From: Dipteris shenzhenensis
Taxonomy: Eukaryota; Polypodiophyta; Polypodiopsida; Gleicheniales
Direction: 5' to 3' (one strand)
NCBI GenBank assembly: GCA_047967505.1
Contig: CM106540.1
Length of the DNA: 64,000 nt
Of the stretch, positions 33,271 through 42,838 are shown in pieces (positions within the stretch are counted from its first letter, which is position 1; every line of letters starts with the position of its first letter). The notes under the pieces are model-generated. The model did not search any database. It was not told the DNA's origin and was given only the letters and a program-made list of their open reading frames with translations. The position numbers and the translations under genes are program-made.

Positions 33271-33402
33271 ATGAGTACTTGCACCATACAATTCAATCAT
33301 AGCACAACAATGTATGGAACACAACTAAATCATATGAGTACTTTTAATTGCACCATACAATTCAATCATAGCACAACAATGTATGGAACACAACTAAATC
33401 AT
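33271..33402 (+). repeat. 63-69-bp tandem duplication in the endonuclease
   Basis: ATGAGTACTT followed by GCACCATACAATTCAATCAT is repeated in tandem, the second unit carrying a six-base insertion. Confidence 0.9.
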
Positions 33403-33480
33403 GTTTGGACCATAATACCAAATGAAAATAACGACTGTGGATCAACGTAGTACACATATTGGATAGACCATTCCGTAACA

Positions 33481-34138
33481 TATATACACACATAACACCA
33501 CTCTACATTTTCTTCAAACATTCAACACCATTTCTCCTCCTTTTATCATCTATTCCTCCCACACGTTTGATTGTTCTTAGCCACATTCATGAGTATTTGA
33601 TGAACTCCTTCATTTTAGATACAATCACAATGTTACCAATCATCTTGATTTACAACAATACTTTAATATGGTCACATGTTCTATGCCGTTAATCTTGGGG
33701 CGACCTTGCAATTCCTTACTTTTGCTAGACTAAGATTTCATAAAGAACAGGCCGCAGTGGTTCGCCACCTTTTTTTGCATGGAGTCAACAAGGGTGCAAC
33801 TTGTTTTACGAGTTGAGTCTCAGCACCTCTACTTCCAAGGTAGGTTTGTTGGGTTATTTTGGAGCTTATAGTGTAAACAGAGCTTTAGTGTGATAGGTGT
33901 GAAAGGGGTTGGTGTTTGTCTTTGCGTGAGCTTGAAGAGTCACTTAACCTTCGGGAATTAAGTCAGATTTGTGTGGCATCATCTATGATGTCAGGGGGAT
34001 TCTCTCCACTGGCATCATTAGTGGTGTGTGTGAGGAGAGAAGGACCTCCCCCTGCCTAGGTGGATTGTACTTGCTTGTCCACATCAATCAGAGTACTTTT
34101 ATCTTCCTATCTTGCACTCCATCTCCTCTTACTCTCTC
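33481..34138. other. No gene recognised; probable Helitron 3' flank
   Basis: Frames after the endonuclease stop being conserved. I could not identify the CTRR-like 3' end or a terminal hairpin. From about 33700 composition changes to a less AT-rich sequence, which may mark the element end. Confidence 0.35.
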
Positions 34139-34441
34139 TCAGCCATGGAGATGATCTATCCCCCTTAGTGAGCCTACGCTTGTCCGCCTCCATTTTCCAC
34201 ACGCAAAACCCCTAGATTGGCTTTTATCACATTTTAACTGAGGCTTACAGAAAGAAGTTTCTGCTTCCTCTGCAATTCGATTAGAAAGATTCATACGTTC
34301 CACAATTTGTTGTAGCAGCCAGACGGCAGCTTTACAAAGAGAATGGTCACTTACACTCAGCCATCTAAATCCGGGACATGAGATTAGAACTTTAACAAAT
34401 TCAGAGACCCTGTTCGCAGATCCATGAAGGAAGAAGAACAT
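34139..34441 (-). CDS. Possible exon of an unknown gene
   Basis: A 100-codon minus-strand frame that looks protein-like in its first two thirds (SEFVKVLISCPGFRWL, KAAVWLLQQIVERMN, RIAEEAETSF). I do not recognise a family. It lies downstream of the Di19 gene on the same strand and could be an exon of a neighbouring gene or part of a retrocopy. Splice sites are not clear. Confidence 0.2.
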   Translation of the reverse strand: MFFFLHGSANRVSEFVKVLISCPGFRWLSVSDHSLCKAAVWLLQQIVERMNLSNRIAEEAETSFCKPQLKCDKSQSRGFACGKWRRTSVGSLRGIDHLHG

Positions 34442-34511
34442 ACATCATCGAAGGTGGAGACAGAAACGTATTCCGAACAGCTTCCAATGAACACTATTTT
34501 CACAGCAGAGA

Positions 34512-34522
34512 AAAGGGGGGGG

Positions 34523-34563
<41 letters not shown>
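34512..34563. repeat. G-run and (GA)n microsatellite
   Basis: A run of about ten G followed by roughly twenty GA units. Confidence 0.95.
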
Positions 34564-34567
<4 letters not shown>

Positions 34568-35936
34568 AGGGGGGGTACTCCTCAGATTGAGAGATAGAGT
34601 GCCTCGTTGAGCAGCGCGAAGCACGACAGCTCATCTGGGGGCAAATAAAAGGCTCTCTGAAAAGGTTCAGAGGCCCAATCAACAAAGGCACATAGGCCTG
34701 GTGACAAAAGTTGAGACTCTGAAGAAGCACAGAGGCTTGAAGACCTGGCTGCAAGAAGCTGGGTGCTGCCTGTGCAGACACAGAACATAGACACAGAGGG
34801 GGGGAAGCTTGCACGACATCTCAGACACATGTATGACATTCAAACTGCTAGTGTCGAAGCAAGCGTTGCAACATATGAAAATACCTGCCCTTTCGACATT
34901 GGTCAGCTGCCAAATATGGCAGGTCCCCTTTGACAAACAAGTGAAAAACATAAATTGGGGTATATCATCAGCTGTAAGGGCATCAATCTTATCCCTGTAA
35001 TTTTAAAAAGACCCTTCTATACCCTCAGTTGGTGTCGATGCCAAGATCCAGGGGCAGAAGAGAGAAAAGTCAAGCCCCAACACGATCCTTCACAACCAAC
35101 AATGAGAAAAGCTGCAACCAACTGACACGGGCACACAAATAATCAAAACTAAAAGTCAAGGCAAGAGAATTGGCATTGTTACATGGATGGACTTCCAAGG
35201 GAAAGGGGCATACATGACTAAAACTCTGACAAGTGAGCAGTCGATAAAACAATCACCTATGACAGACAACTGATGTAGAAGAAAACAAACATAAAGATGG
35301 CACCAAGAGAAGGAATCATAATGCTGTTGTCAATATAGAATCGCCTCACATATTAGTAGCCTCATAATACGCTGCTTCTCAACAATCAAATCACAAAATG
35401 CTTTTGATATCTTGGTCTAGCATAAGCATAACAGTGTAACTAGCATGGAGCTTTCTTTTGAGGCAAACTTCAAGGTTTAAACTTCAATTATGTGAAACAA
35501 TGTTATACATCCTCTCTTACTTAGTGAGCCTTTTAGTACAGCATCCTTTTGATGCTAGAAGAATTAGCAGTTTTACATACATCAAGATGCACATTGAACA
35601 AGTGCCTTAATGCATTTTTTGAACCAATAACTGACACCAGGCAACTATCTTTCAATACGCTTTGAATACAAAAACTTCAACTTGAAGCTTGAGTCACCAC
35701 GTGCGTCTTATTCTCTGCAAGTCAGCTTCCTGGGTGAGTACACATATACAGCCACCTGATGGTCTCATAACAGTAAAGCTTCCATAACGTTTCCAGAGCA
35801 GAAGACTCGTCTTGAATTTTAATGTGACGATAGTTACAAAACCTCTTCAATGCTTGTAGATGTCTTTGATATAACCGGAAGCAGCAGCACAGCTGAAGAA
35901 GTTCTGCTTTTCAATCACATGTTAGCGTTCAAACAG
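34564..35936. other. Di19 3' flank; no further gene recognised
   Basis: Downstream of the Di19 stop on the minus strand. The first 200 bases keep an open but unrecognised reading and are probably 3' untranslated sequence. The rest shows no conserved frame. Confidence 0.4.
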
Positions 35937-38791
35937 TCAATCATTCCTGAATATAGTGGAGAGCACCAGCTGCTGTACAAACTTTGCATGAAGTGCCGCC
36001 TCTTCCAATTTCTGTTCGCATTCCTCAGCAGTCAGAGAAGATCCCTTGCTGCAGTCATGTTAATTACATCAGCACTCTTTCTTGGTTATCAGAAATTATC
36101 TTCCATCATTTGCTTTACGTTTCCATCAGTAAACAACTTTCCAACAGGGAGCTGTCAAACATGGACTCCAAAAAGTTATTGAGACCATAAAAAATGTTGT
36201 GCACTTTCCTAAATGAAAAAAATGTTTAATGCTTTTTTAGCAACCAGGAAGAGCCTATTTGAATTTACTTTGCTTCTTCATCCAGTTCATGGACTCCAAA
36301 AAGTTATTGAGACCATAAAAAATGTTGTGCACTCTCCTAAATGAAAACAATGTTTAATGTTTTTTTAGCAACCTGGAGGAGCCTGTTTGAATTTACTTTG
36401 CTTCTTCATCCAGTTCATCTATAATCAAATGAATCTGTTAGTAAACTTCGTTCAAAAAATCTGCAATGTCACTGATAAAACAAAACAAACCCTCATCCAC
36501 CTAACAAAATACCACACAAGTCAGTGACGAGAGATCATCCATAAAAGTAAAGCTTGCTAATCCTAAACCAAATTTATGCTAACAGCTGTAGCTAACCTTG
36601 TAGAATAGCATAACCAATGCAATCAGACTGAATCTACTGTCATCTGTATTTGTTGCTAGTTGTTGAAAAGAGTTGCCATTTTGGGAATCGTAATTTTGAG
36701 TTGCAAGAGCAATCCCCTCTTAAAGGGGACATTAAATACTCTCATGCAGCTGCTGAATTTTGTAATTTATGGGCTCCTTGACCAATGACTCCTGCATTTT
36801 GCGCAACCTTGATTTATAAAACAATGCCACTACTCTACACAAACTTGAAATAGCTGCGCATAGATAATCAGCCAAGTGGGGATCTGATAGGAGCAGTACA
36901 ACGGACTCCTCCATGCACATGTACGAGTTAGAGAGGGCAAAACCCAGTGGGCTTTGGCACAGGCTCTAGCAAGAGTACAGCCCTGATACCAAGGGGCAGC
37001 AAACCCCCGAGGTGGGCAAGCATCCAACCTAAGCTTTAACTATCACGATTACAAACAATCTCTTGAAACCACAAAGCAGGGCCAATCTAATCAGCTATGT
37101 AGATGGTTACCGTTGGCCTACCTAGAAGCTCGGGGATGGGAGTCACTCTCATATAAGTTAAGATACAGATTAGCAGTATAGATACATTTGTAGTGGCTTC
37201 CTAATAACATCTACGTTGCCAAACTGAATCCATGAACCAGCATTGCTTATGGGGCCATCTCCTCGACATGTAGCTTATTACCTCTTTGTCCTTGTCACCA
37301 ACACACACAATTACAACTGCCCCAGCTACAAATAAAACCACGTAGATTCCTTCAGTTTTATGCTGAGAGAGAGAGAGAGAAAGAGGATCGTGTATGAATA
37401 CATTGAGTAAACGACATGTCAATTCCAAGTACTTTGACTAAAAGGCGCTGTATTGAGTTATTAGCCACACTATGCATCTTCTCAAAGATTTTCTAGACGA
37501 CAAGAAAACACGGCCACTCATTTCTGCCTATCAGATGGCAGAAAGAGAGAGAGAGAGAGAGGGGGGGGCGGGGGGGGGAGAAGCATTTTATGATGTAGCA
37601 CGAGAGGGGGAGAGAGAGAGAGAGAGAGAGAGGTGTTGACGATTTTTAGTGACTTGCAACGCAAGACTTCTTCCCTACATCACATTTCTAGGCAGCTTCA
37701 GTTTCCGATGACGTTTGGAATTGTGATGTGCCATTAATTGCTCAAGTCAGATCATGCCATCATTCGCAACTAAGAAATAGATAGTCCTATCTCACCTTGT
37801 ATCATGCTCATCGGAAAACAAAGAACTGGTCGGAGAAGCCTCCTCGCTAGCTGCAATTAGCTCGGAACAAGTCGAGTCTACGGAATAAGAAGACTATATT
37901 GAAGACCGGATAGAATAGAATCCCTCCCAGCATGAAAGCCATTGGCAACAGACCGGTGAGATTTCTCTCCTAGAAGAGCTTGCAAAGGTCCTTCTGGAAG
38001 TTCCTTACCTATCAAAGAAGGGGAATTGGTTGATGTGGTTGTCTTCCGAATTCTCCTTCGGCGCTGCATGTGCTTTCAGATCAAAATCGTCAAAGAAACC
38101 AGCTCTATGTCACATTATATCTCTCCCATATTGACTCGCAACAGGCTATAAGAGTGCGCATTCTTTACTGGCTAATGCATCGTCAACGTCTACTCTCGAA
38201 AGTTCTAATAACACCACGCAAAAGATTGGCGTGCAGGTAGGATATCTTGAAAAAATGCCCGTGTTGAAGAGTGATATGCCCCACGATATCGTTTCCAACT
38301 TTGGCACAGCACACGGGACATACCTGCAAACCATCATTCGCACCGGGGAAGTCAATTCCATAACCAAAAATGGAGTAAGACTAAAGGCGACGAGAAGAGG
38401 CTCACTAAGAACGGCACTAAGAACGGCCTTTGCCTTACCACAGACTTGGATTCAAAGCAGTGGTCCTCCTCGAGGTGGAAACAAAGAGAACCAATGTCGA
38501 ATTCCTCGTAGCAAAAAGGGCATGCGAATTCAGAGCGCAGGTCATCGTCTCCTTCCAGGTCGTCGAGACTCAAGGGGCGATCTGAAAAGGCAAATGGAGG
38601 GGAGAAACAGTGACTAAATCATAGCACAAGCAGGCAATGAAACAAGAGCTACGAATCGAAGCAAAGACAATCCAAGACGCAGGAAGCGAAGAGAGAGGAA
38701 CCCAACTGGTCCTGAGGGGCAGGCTGGAAGGGGAGGGCTGAGCATCGCAGTGGGGGAGGCAAAGGAAAGTCTGCATCCAATGGACATCCAT
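35937..38791 (-). CDS. Di19-type drought-induced zinc-finger protein gene, five exons, one frameshift
   Basis: Di19 proteins are small plant nuclear zinc-finger regulators linked to drought and salt responses. Exons: 38791-38707 (tentative), 38581-38439, 38323-38246, 38069-37796, 36048-35937. Exon 2 encodes DDLRSEFACPFCYEEFDI, the first finger, and ends at GTG/GTAAGG. Exon 3 encodes VCPVCCAKVGNDIVGHITLQ, the second finger. Exon 4 starts MQRRRRIRK, a basic nuclear-targeting stretch, then LIGKELPEGPLQALLG. Exon 5 carries EEAALHAKFVQQLVLSTIF, the Di19 C-terminal block. All splice phases agree except for a one-base deficit in exon 4 near 37885-37900, where the frame must change after SGLQYS to continue as SSYSVDSTCSEL. 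Either this allele is a pseudogene or there is a sequence error. Exon 1 (MDVHWMQ...) fits in phase but is weakly supported. Confidence 0.9.
36161..36416. repeat. 128-bp tandem duplication in the last Di19 intron
   Basis: ATGGACTCCAAAAAGTTATT opens both units (36161 and 36289). The units differ at fewer than ten positions. It lies within the 1.75-kb intron between exons 4 and 5. Confidence 0.92.
36975..37209 (-). other. Possible LTR end and primer-binding-site relic in a Di19 intron
   Basis: On the minus strand TGGTATCAGGGC (near 36985-36996) differs by one base from the copia tRNA-Met primer site. The sequence before it starts TGTTATTAGG at 37209. This looks like a short LTR followed by a primer site, but the expected CA end is not seen and no partner LTR was found. 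Confidence 0.25.
37367..37632. repeat. (GA)n and G-rich microsatellites
   Basis: GA runs at 37367-37384, 37540-37560 and 37605-37632, with a G-rich tract at 37561-37580. All lie inside the last Di19 intron. Confidence 0.95.
38070..38245 (-). other. U12-type AT-AC intron of the Di19 gene (176 nt)
   Basis: Exon 3 ends TTCAAG and exon 4 starts ATGCAGCGC, which joins FFK to MQRRRR exactly as in Di19 proteins. The intron between them begins ATATCCTACC and ends AAAGCAC, so it has AT-AC ends. ATATCCTT is the U12 5' splice-site consensus. TTTCTTTGAC (38098-38089) resembles the U12 branch site, with its A about 20 nt from the AC. No GT-AG alternative joins these exons in frame. Confidence 0.8.
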
Positions 38792-39920
38792 GGAGGGGGG
38801 AAGGGAATGGAGGGAGGCAGAAGCGAGGGCTAGAAGGAAAGGCAGGTCATGGGCAGTGGAAGAGATGCAGAGAGAGGGAAATTTAAGGACCCAAAAGAAA
38901 GGGGTCTGAAGAAGGGGAAGGCGAAGAGGTGTGCAAAGAAAACACGAGAAAGGGAGGGGAATGTGAGGACCCAAAAATGGTCTGAACTTTGAAGAAGGGG
39001 AAGGGGAAGGGGAAGGGGAAGAGGTGAGAGAAGAGTGCTGCAAAGAAACCCCGTGTGTCGGTTGTGGTGGACAGACAAGGGCATTCGTGCAGCACCCACT
39101 TGCCTAAAAAGCTTGGGCCTTTTTGCTGGCCCCCAGCAACTTCCACAAAGAAGCAAACAACAACAATCACAGAAAGAAAGAAAGAAAGAAAGCAAGCAAG
39201 CAAGCAAGAAAGCAAGCGTCAGTGCTTTGTTGTTTGTGCATGAGCAGAGAAGTGTTGCTTCAGTGTGTTGGTTTTGTGTGGAAACTCAGCTCTCTCTTTG
39301 CTACACACTCAGTCACACACACAAACTTTAAGATCAACTCAGCTCTCTCTTTGCTACACACACACACACAAACTCGAAGATCAACTCAGAAATTTGAACT
39401 TCTCATCAACTCAGCTCTCTCTTTGCTGCACACTCACAAACTTTAAGATCAACTCAGCTCTCTCTTAGTTGATCTTTGCTGCTCCTACGAGCACCTAAAC
39501 TCAACTCGCTCCTGCTGCTGCTCCTCCTCCTCCTCTGCTCTTTTTGGCTATGGCGTTTGGCTCTCTCTCTCTGCATACTACACACGTTCATTGCATCCAC
39601 GCTCTTTTTGGTTGCCTTTCTATTCGTTTGGCCCCCTGCGCACACACAGTTGGTGAGTAGGTTTCTCCAGAGCTCGCGCTTGTTGCCTCGTCGCCACAAT
39701 TGCCTTGTTCCATCACCAAGATTCCATTTGGCCTTTTCCAATTTCCTTGCACAAACAACAAGCCTCCAAGAAGTACCACGAGCATACATGGGTTTATGTG
39801 TTCACTTGGTTTGTGGGTTTATGCTCACTTTATTCACGAGCATATCTAGGTTCATTGATTGCTTGACAAGCAAATTTCGCTTTGCTCGGCCCAACAATTT
39901 GAGGGCGTAGTCAGCACACC
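38792..39920. promoter_or_regulatory. Upstream region of Di19: purine tracts and repeats
   Basis: On the Di19 strand this is pyrimidine-rich, consistent with a 5' untranslated leader and promoter. It contains (GAAGGG)n at 38994-39022, (GAAA)/(AAGC)n at 39170-39210, and several units of a CAACTCAGCTCTCTCTTTGC repeat at 39283-39468. Large frames on both strands here arise from low-complexity sequence. No TATA box can be assigned with confidence. Confidence 0.4.
39283..39468. repeat. Minisatellite, four units around AACTCAGCTCTCTCTTTGC
   Basis: Four copies of ACTCAGCTCTCTCTTTGCT or close variants at about 39285, 39337, 39409 and 39453, separated by CA-rich spacers and AGATC/TAAGATC linkers. Confidence 0.88.
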
Positions 39921-40991
39921 TAAAACATGAAGATAGCCCAAATAACAAGATGAATGATTTATATCATCCAAGTGGCTTGCCTCGGATCCAAGAGCTGCAC
40001 ATGCATATAAAGAGGGATCCTCTCCACATGTGGCACTCTAAATGGCTAGCATGTAGTCCTTAAATCAGAAGAAAATTATTTTACCTTTCAAAAGTTGGAA
40101 AACCATCACTATCCCCTTCCCACACATAGGGTAGGCCAAAAAGCTTGTCACTCAAAGAGAAATGGATTGATGCACACGACCAATAGTCCCTAGATGTTTG
40201 CATTGCTGCCCCTTCTCGCATCATATCAATGGCAAGGCGTGATTCACACAACGAGGACCACCTTAGTCACGCCACATACTTTGTCAAAGGTTAAAGGGTC
40301 AATGCCTTACATTTGAGGCCCCAGATGAGGAGGACATCAGGGCCTAATCGATTTTGGGATTAGTTAGCGGAGTGATGCAAGGACCATAGTTTGGTGTCCA
40401 TACTAGACTACATGGTGGCTCATAAGGCCATAGTTTCGCTACTATTTAGATAGCCATGTGGCCACCTTATCTAGCCACCATATGGGCAAATTTGGAGCTC
40501 AACCTAGAGAGCTAGTAGGGCATAGGGCATGCAATAGAAGATCATGTGAGGCTCAAATGGCCTCAAATGTGTCATGATCGGGGCCGGGCTGTTACAAGAG
40601 AGGGTCAACTAGATGGTCAGCCTTCTAGCAAGTCAGTGGCATTTCGATAGGGTCGAGCTAGATCATGGTGGGAACAGGCTATACTAGTCAACCATTTAGA
40701 GCCCTAGTTGGCTAGCAAAAGGGCAAGGGGGCAACCCTCCTTAACTTTATATAAGGACCACTTTGGGCTCCACTTTCTCCCTCCAAGGATTCAATGAAGC
40801 CTCTAGAAGGTACACAAAATGCATGCTAGCAAGGAGGGATATTGACTAGCAATTGACGAGCCTTTTGTCCAATAGAGTTGTAATCAGTTTGGTATAGCCA
40901 TAGAGCTATTAGGTCATGCATGCCCATGTGGAGTACCTAGAGTGACAATTTTGTACCTTGATTTCTCTTTCGAAGGGGCATGATAAAAATA
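39921..40991. other. No gene recognised; possible LTR-like promoter segment
   Basis: No coding. CTTTATATAAGGACC near 40744 is a good TATA-like box preceded by varied sequence starting TGTTACAAG near 40589, which suggests a retrotransposon LTR. Its right end and primer site are not clear. A second TATA-like CATATAAAGAGG lies near 40006. Confidence 0.35.
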
Positions 40992-41245
40992 TTTTCTACT
41001 ACATTCTTTGTTATTTACTCTTCCAAATCTAAGTGTGCCTTCATACCTATTCGTGTCCACATGTGCAAAGAGAGATAAGTGTGCAGGTCAGTGCGATCCA
41101 TTGGAACCCATGAAAATGTTTTCTGCTGCCTAGTTGGTTGTGTACTCTTCCAAATCGAAGCGCGTCTTCATTATCTATTTGTGTCCACCCATAAAGAGAG
41201 GCATAAGCGTTAGCATGATCCATTGGAACCTATAATTCTGTTTTT
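40992..41245 (+). repeat. 127-bp tandem repeat, two units
   Basis: TTTTCTRCTRC...ACTCTTCCAAATC...GATCCATTGGAACC occurs at 40992 and 41119. The units have diverged, including TCCAAATCTAAG versus TCCAAATCGAAG. Confidence 0.85.
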
Positions 41246-41565
41246 GGGACAATGAGGGGTGTGTAACGTTGACATGGAATAAGACCCAAAGGATCTACTT
41301 TATCAATCTACTTAGTCAACTAATGGAAGGAGGCCCTTTTCATGAAGAAAGGTCATTCCAATAGTGAAGAAGTGCCTTTGGAGACGGATAAGTGCATGAT
41401 ACATTGAAACCTTTTATTCTTTTTTTGGGATAGTGAGGTGTGTCTAACTTTGACATGGAATAAGAGCCCCAAAGGATCTAGTTCATCAATCTACTCCATC
41501 AACTAATGGAAGGAGGCTCTTTTCATGAAGAAAGACCATTTCAATAGTGATTAGAAGTGCCTTTG
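41221..41565 (+). repeat. 181-bp tandem repeat, two units
   Basis: CATTGRAACC..TTGGGA.A.TGAGG opens both units (41221 and 41402), and both contain AACTAATGGAAGGAGGC and TTTTCATGAAGAAAG. The unit tail CATTGGAACC is shared with the preceding 127-bp repeat, so the array is composite. Confidence 0.88.
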
Positions 41566-42147
41566 TCAAATAAGTCATAAGGGCTTGAATTACAATCTCT
41601 GGAGTTTTGGATTTCTCTAGATTTGTGGATGCTTATGAGGAAGGCAAATTGGACAATTGCCCTTCATGTGAGGTTAAGATCTAGACCCACTTGGTGGTAA
41701 GGAGAATTTGCTAAATCGCTAGGCCATAGTAATGCCATCGCTAGGATTGTAAAACCTATAGACTTGGTTGAAATAAAAGAGTGAGACGACAAGGCATTGT
41801 CCTCCTTGGGATAATGGTAGATGAAGTGATCCCTTACATCCTTCAAAGTCTAGACAATATTGAAGGATAGGGAAAATTTTGCACCATATCATGTTTGGCT
41901 TGATGATTTCAAAGACAAATGAATTTCATTCACAAATATATATAATAAAAACTTTTTTCATGCAAAAAACTCACGCCTTAAAAATGCCCATGGAAGAGCT
42001 TGTTCCCATATTCAAAATAGTTCAATTGGAGGATATTGTTGCTTGCATGATGAGTTATCGATTCCCCTTTTATCTTCCCACTAGTCTTGATTGTAAAAAT
42101 GAGAGAGAAAATTTGAGTCTGTGGAAGGATCCAAGTTTGCAAAGGTG
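41566..42147. other. No intact gene; possible further Di19 exon relic
   Basis: A frame at 41879-42163 is open but unrecognised. Around 42030-42125 there are hints of a third, strongly changed copy of the Di19 exon (GAGGATATT..., GATTCCCCTTTT, TTTGAGTCTGTGG), which I cannot confirm by eye. Confidence 0.3.
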
Positions 42148-42263
42148 TAACTTGATGACCTAGAAAGTGATGATCTCAATTCCTTTTTGTTATGAGGAAT
42201 TTGACATTTGTTCTCTTTGTTTCCACTTCAAGGAGGACAATTTCTTTGAATCAAAGTTTATGG
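42148..42263 (+). pseudogene. Di19 first-zinc-finger exon, decayed copy 1
   Basis: The plus strand reads LDDLE/SDDL in one frame and then FCYEEFDICSLCFHFKEDNF and FESKF in another, matching exon 2 of the Di19 gene at 38581-38439. A stretch of about 12 bases (encoding EFAC) is missing and a stop and shift break the frame. Sequence at the end reads ATGGTAATG, so the exon border and intron start (GTAA) are retained. That argues for a duplicated gene fragment rather than a retrocopy. It lies 3.6 kb upstream of the gene, in opposite orientation. Confidence 0.85.
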
Positions 42264-42306
42264 TAATGATGATGCTTCAATATATAAAATTATCCTTTCC
42301 CCTCTC

Positions 42307-42411
42307 AATCTTAATAACTGAGAAGATGATAATGATGCACTTTGAACTTTTAAGCCCTCCTTCTATGAGTAATTTGATCTTTGGAGAATCATTGCTTTGA
42401 ATTAAAGTCTT
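42307..42411 (+). pseudogene. Di19 first-zinc-finger exon, decayed copy 2
   Basis: GATAATGATGCACTTTGAAC, then AAGCCCTCCTTCTATGAG, then TTTGATCTTTGG and CTTTGAATTAAAGTCT follow exon 2 of Di19 base for base with many substitutions. About 25 bases after the FDI codons are lost. It sits 45 bp after copy 1 in the same orientation. Confidence 0.7.
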
Positions 42412-42838
42412 GAGAATGCTATTGATTTTATAGATAATTTGGGAAAAATCACTTTTAAGTTGACCTCAAGTAGAAGAACTCTTGATACGTTACTAGTAGT
42501 GAGTCAATTCTCAAGTGATAGACTCATCTTGCCGGGAAACATTAGAACTATCTCATCTTCGATGTTGAATTTGAGATATAGGGCTTGATCTCCTTTCTAA
42601 TGTTGAATTTGAAGTATAGAGCTTGATCTCCTTTCTAATGCCATTTCAATTGATCATCCATGTCTATAGTTTGACATGCAATTATTCTTATGATAATGTC
42701 CATAGTACTATATCTAACCAAGAATGTTTTTTGTTTTGAACTTATATGTTCCATAATTGTTGTTATCAAGCTTACTACTCTAATCCAAGAAGCATGTTTT
42801 GCCATCATTTGTAGATTGATGTAAATCTATTTGAGATT
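42412..42838. other. Non-coding with a 41-bp tandem pair
   Basis: At 42560-42645 the unit ATGTTGAATTTGA.GTATAG.GCTTGATCTCCTTTCTA occurs twice. No gene is recognised. Confidence 0.6.

Larger units (their letters stand above)
32787..33480 (+). pseudogene. Apurinic-like endonuclease domain of the Helitron
   Basis: This follows the helicase directly in the same orientation. The reading LNTRSLQKYKEDIQN corresponds to the 'N.RSL..H..DI' start of exonuclease/endonuclease/phosphatase domains. LQDMRTNNAEPY carries the 'LQE' position (Glu to Asp in one copy, Glu in the other). ILIGDFNIDML (33200-33232) is the GDFN box, and STTMYGTQLNHVWTII is the 'PTT..GS.LDHIW' block with Asp replaced by Asn. YWIDHS is the terminal SDH-like motif. 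A 163-bp segment is duplicated inside the domain (32787-32950 and 33037-33199), and a second duplication of about 63 bp lies at 33271-33402, so the copy cannot be functional. Confidence 0.8.
28740..33700 (+). mobile_element. Decayed Helitron with Helentron-like domain order
   Basis: Plus-strand order: Helitron N-terminal region and HUH Rep nuclease (28740-30243), a middle LYYP domain (30951-31290), PIF1-type helicase (31441-32690), and an apurinic-like endonuclease (32787-33480). An RPA-like region lies upstream. Rep nicks and joins DNA ends and the helicase unwinds, together driving rolling-circle transposition. A C-terminal endonuclease after the helicase is a mark I associate with the Helentron/Helitron2 branch rather than canonical plant Helitrons. 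The element carries many stops, several small tandem duplications and a 697-bp solo LTR inserted after Rep. Element ends (5' TC/TT, 3' hairpin) were not located. Confidence 0.8.

Noticed and set aside
34500-37632. Ser/Leu- or Arg/Glu-repeat proteins encoded by GA tracts
   Set aside because: Frames through (GA)n runs are microsatellite artefacts.
38570-39215. Long overlapping minus-strand frames upstream of Di19
   Set aside because: They arise from pyrimidine-rich and simple-repeat sequence; only the short in-phase start at 38791 was kept as a tentative first exon.
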